Source: Parazoarcus communis SWub3 = DSM 12120 (GTDB taxonomy: Bacteria > Pseudomonadota > Gammaproteobacteria > Burkholderiales > Rhodocyclaceae). From it: DNA of 64,000 nt. The stretch spans positions 1 to 64,000 of the forward strand of contig NZ_QKOE01000020.1 of the NCBI RefSeq assembly GCF_003226565.1, read 5' to 3'. Under the pieces are notes generated by a model. That model saw only the letters and a list, made by a program, of their open reading frames with translations. It searched no databases and was not told the DNA's origin. The position numbers were made by a program, and so were the translations under genes. Of this stretch, positions 62,204 through 64,000 are shown in pieces. How positions within the stretch are numbered: the first letter of the stretch is position 1; the number at the start of each line of letters is the position of its first letter.

Positions 62204-63031
62204 ATGAGTGCACTCCCGACTGCTCCAGCCGCCTATCGACACCGCATCTTGTTCAGCCCGATCGCGCGCTTTCTTGCTGCAGCGCCGCAGCCCGGCGTGC
62301 CTGACATCGCAGCACTCAATGCCATGCGTGAACAGTGGGTGCCGGGTCTGCAGAGCGGGAGCGGTGCTCCCCTGTGTTTTGTCCGGCCACCGAAGGGACT
62401 GGATGGCTACGAGTCGCACATCCATGCCACGGGCGAGGTGCCGACGCGCGCCGACGACTGGCATGATTACTTCAACGCACTCGCCTGGCTGGCCTGGCCG
62501 CGCAGCAAGCAGGCCCTGAATCGCCTGCATGTCGATATCCTGCAGCAAAGACAGACTGCCGGCCTGTCCGGGCGCGGTTCGCAGCGCGATGCGATGACTC
62601 AGTTTGACGAATGTGGTGTGGTAGTGGTCACGGCAGATGCCGATCTGGCCGCCGGGCTTGCCGCACATGAATGGATGGGGGTGTTCTGGGCTGCTCGCCA
62701 GCGCTTGATAGCGCGCAGTCAGTTCATGGTTTTCGGCCACGCAAGCTGGGACCTGCTGCGCGATCCTTTTCCTGGCTTGTGCGCGAAGGCATGCTATCGC
62801 GTGGTTGATGAGTCATGGCTGGCACTGGATCATGCTGCCCGGCTGGCCGATACGGATGCCTGGCTGGCGGATCACCTGAGGGCTCACGCGAATGCACTAT
62901 CGCCGGCCAGTTGGCGTCCCTTGCCTTTGCTTGGCATCCCCGGGGTGACATCGGACAACGAGCAGCAGGCCTACTACCTGGATACGAAGCAGTTTCGCCC
63001 TCGCCGCTTGCCGGCAACACGCCCTTGCTGA
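62204..63031 (+). CDS. DUF3025 protein
   Basis: A 275-residue protein of the DUF3025 family: YESHIHATGEVPTR and DDWHDYFNALAWLAWPRSKQ, then RDAMTQFDECGVVVV. It has no signal or membrane segment. Members are found in betaproteobacteria and related groups and have no assigned function. It is divergent from tag across 117 nt. A ribosome binding site is not obvious before the ATG. Confidence 0.88.
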   Translation: MSALPTAPAAYRHRILFSPIARFLAAAPQPGVPDIAALNAMREQWVPGLQSGSGAPLCFVRPPKGLDGYESHIHATGEVPTRADDWHDYFNALAWLAWPRSKQALNRLHVDILQQRQTAGLSGRGSQRDAMTQFDECGVVVVTADADLAAGLAAHEWMGVFWAARQRLIARSQFMVFGHASWDLLRDPFPGLCAKACYRVVDESWLALDHAARLADTDAWLADHLRAHANALSPASWRPLPLLGIPGVTSDNEQQAYYLDTKQFRPRRLPATRPC

Positions 63032-63344
63032 TGCAGGGCTGCGCGGACGTAGGGTGGGGGGCTGTCTTGATGCAGGGCCGGGTCGTGCTGCCTTAATACG
63101 CCGGCCCTCACCCCCGTGCCCTGAGCGGAGTCGAAGGGTTGTGGGCGTCGGCAGGCTTGGATCCAACGGGCGCACTCCATTCAGGGGCCCGGTCGATAAT
63201 CAGGCGTGTGTTCTTGAACACGTTCTTTCCGGGAGTCTTGTCGGGAACCTTGTGTGTCGGGAACAACCTATACACTGCCATGCGGTTCTTCCTTGTCCGG
63301 ATGAACCGTCACTCCTGCAACCCTCACCTGCGAAACTCACTGAA
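63032..63344. other. Intergenic stretch with a dispersed-repeat-like segment
   Basis: No gene is supported in these 313 nt. A CCTGAGCGGAGTCGAAGGG stretch (63120-63138) resembles the short dispersed repeats of the CCTGAGC...GTCGAAGG kind found in many proteobacterial genomes. Promoter elements for the following cytochrome gene should be here but were not resolved. Confidence 0.4.
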
Positions 63345-63794
63345 ATGACCCGACTGATGCTTGTTTCCTCGCTGTCCATTCTTGCCCTGGCTGCCTGCAG
63401 TCAGGTGGTGGAGGACACTCGACCCGGCCAACCGGTCAAGCAGCGCCAGGAGGCGTTCAAGGCGATGCTGCGAAGCTTCGAGCCCATGGGCACGATGCTG
63501 CGGACCAATCAGTATCAACCCGACGCGTTCTCTCAACTGGCCAGTGAGTTGATCAGTCGGCGCGATGCGCCCTGGGAGCACTTTGGGCCGGATACCTTGT
63601 ACCCGCCGTCAAAAGCAAAAGCTGCGGTCTGGGACCGCGCAGAGGCGTTTGAGCGCGAAAGGCAGGATTTCTTCGAGCGGACGGATGCGTTGGCGGCAGC
63701 GGCGCAAACACGCGATCAGGCACAGGTGCAGACGGCGTACGCCAAGGTGTACGACAGCTGCAAGTCCTGCCATGACGATTTCAAGACCAAGTAG
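63345..63794 (+). CDS. Lipoprotein cytochrome c', c-556 type
   Basis: A 149-residue helical protein with a lipobox (ALAAC) near residue 18 and a heme-attachment motif CKSCH in the last ten residues, the layout of four-helix-bundle cytochrome c'/c-556. It should be anchored to a membrane facing the periplasm. The ATG at 63345 gives the signal sequence MTRLMLVSSLSILALAAC; an open frame upstream was not used. Cytochromes c' can bind NO or CO, but whether this one does cannot be told. Confidence 0.87.
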   Translation: MTRLMLVSSLSILALAACSQVVEDTRPGQPVKQRQEAFKAMLRSFEPMGTMLRTNQYQPDAFSQLASELISRRDAPWEHFGPDTLYPPSKAKAAVWDRAEAFERERQDFFERTDALAAAAQTRDQAQVQTAYAKVYDSCKSCHDDFKTK

Positions 63795-63804
63795 GCAGCA
63801 TGCA

Positions 63805-63849
63805 GGCATCACCCGAAACCTTGTGCTGAACAGCGCTGCGGGTGATGCC
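63805..63849. terminator. Possible bidirectional terminator hairpin
   Basis: GGCATCACCC (63805-63814) pairs perfectly with GGGTGATGCC (63840-63849) around a 25-nt loop, between two convergent genes. There is no T-run on either strand, so termination efficiency is unclear. Confidence 0.4.
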
Positions 63850-63868
63850 GGATCGATTCCTGATGTTC

Positions 63869-64000
63869 TCAGTTGCCGGTTTGCAGTGCTGCATGTTCCC
63901 TGCGCCGGCGCCGTGCCACCCAGCCAAGCAGCGCAAGTCCACCAAGCGTCATGTGCACGGCCAGCGGTTCGGGCACCGGCTGCATCAGCACAAAGCCGCC
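63869..64000 (-). CDS. PEP-CTERM sorting-domain protein, 3' end (partial)
   Basis: Read from the right edge on the minus strand, the last 43 codons encode VPEP followed by a hydrophobic helix (AVHMTLGGLALLGWVA) and the basic cluster RRRRE, then a short tail and TGA at 63869-63871. This is the PEP-CTERM signal recognised by exosortase in exopolysaccharide-producing proteobacteria; the mature part lies to the right of the window. Only the sorting signal can be identified. Confidence 0.85.
   Translation of the reverse strand, partial: GGFVLMQPVPEPLAVHMTLGGLALLGWVARRRRREHAALQTGN

Noticed and set aside
1-64000. tRNA, rRNA, CRISPR, insertion sequence or prophage genes
   Set aside because: I looked for cloverleaf-like, repeat-spacer and transposase patterns and saw none in the sequence.

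Overview
The window looks like chromosomal DNA from a high-GC betaproteobacterium, most likely of the Rhodocyclales (Thauera/Azoarcus/Zoogloea type). The evidence is indirect: strong G/C bias at third codon positions, Burkholderia/Rhodocyclales-type trimeric porins, a Liv-type branched-chain amino acid or aromatic acid importer, TRAP and tripartite tricarboxylate transporters, many c-di-GMP proteins and a PEP-CTERM protein at the right edge. I saw no rRNA, tRNA, CRISPR array, insertion sequence or prophage.

Layout. 1-4250: end of livG, then livF, a hemerythrin-domain protein, HU, and the RNA helicase rhlE with a promoter and a leader of about 330 nt. 4329-6601: two lipoproteins, one PEGA plus DUF1566 and one a four-module YbaY/MliC/COG3650/META mosaic. 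6608-11539 (minus): cutA-dsbD followed by ribE-ribB(A)-ribH-nusB, where the GTP cyclohydrolase II half of RibBA has lost its zinc cysteines. 11739-17558: a porin, then a two-gene ATP-citrate-lyase-like complex of unusual architecture (428 + 901 aa) and a YciA-type thioesterase. 17596-25662: a histidine phosphatase, an AbrB-type membrane protein, an orphan periplasmic binding protein, a TctD/TctE two-component pair and a convergent tctCBA tricarboxylate transporter. 25932-38022: a diheme cytochrome c and a signalling block made of a five-PAS diguanylate cyclase, two unknown genes, an HDOD protein, a hemerythrin-GGDEF fusion, an MFS transporter and a Cache-PAS-GGDEF-EAL protein.

38066-45861 is an accessory catabolic region: a DUF1127 protein, a LysR regulator, an orphan TRAP binding protein, an AraC regulator, then SDR, KstD-like flavoprotein, NIPSNAP protein and porin in series. 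The promoters of the TRAP binding protein and of the SDR operon share a 21-bp-spaced direct repeat, each 34 bp from a -10 box, so the AraC protein probably controls both. 45961-48596 holds a TonB receptor translationally coupled to a TlpA-like thioredoxin. 48846-56141 is a seven-gene minus-strand operon (TRAP dctQMP, diaminopropionate ammonia-lyase, two carbamoyl-amino-acid hydrolases, RpiR regulator) preceded by a perfect 16-bp inverted repeat that overlaps its likely promoter. Together these genes could import a ureido compound, strip its carbamoyl groups to 2,3-diaminopropionate and cleave that to pyruvate and ammonia.

56551-64000: a GH5 glucanase-like enzyme, a sucrose-phosphorylase-family enzyme, an SbmA/BacA-type ABC protein whose Walker A motif lacks its lysine, DUF1992, tag, DUF3025, a lipoprotein cytochrome c' and the 3' end of a PEP-CTERM gene. 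The best candidates for new biology are the ATP-citrate-lyase-like complex, the AraC-controlled oxidation cluster and the ureido/diaminopropionate operon.
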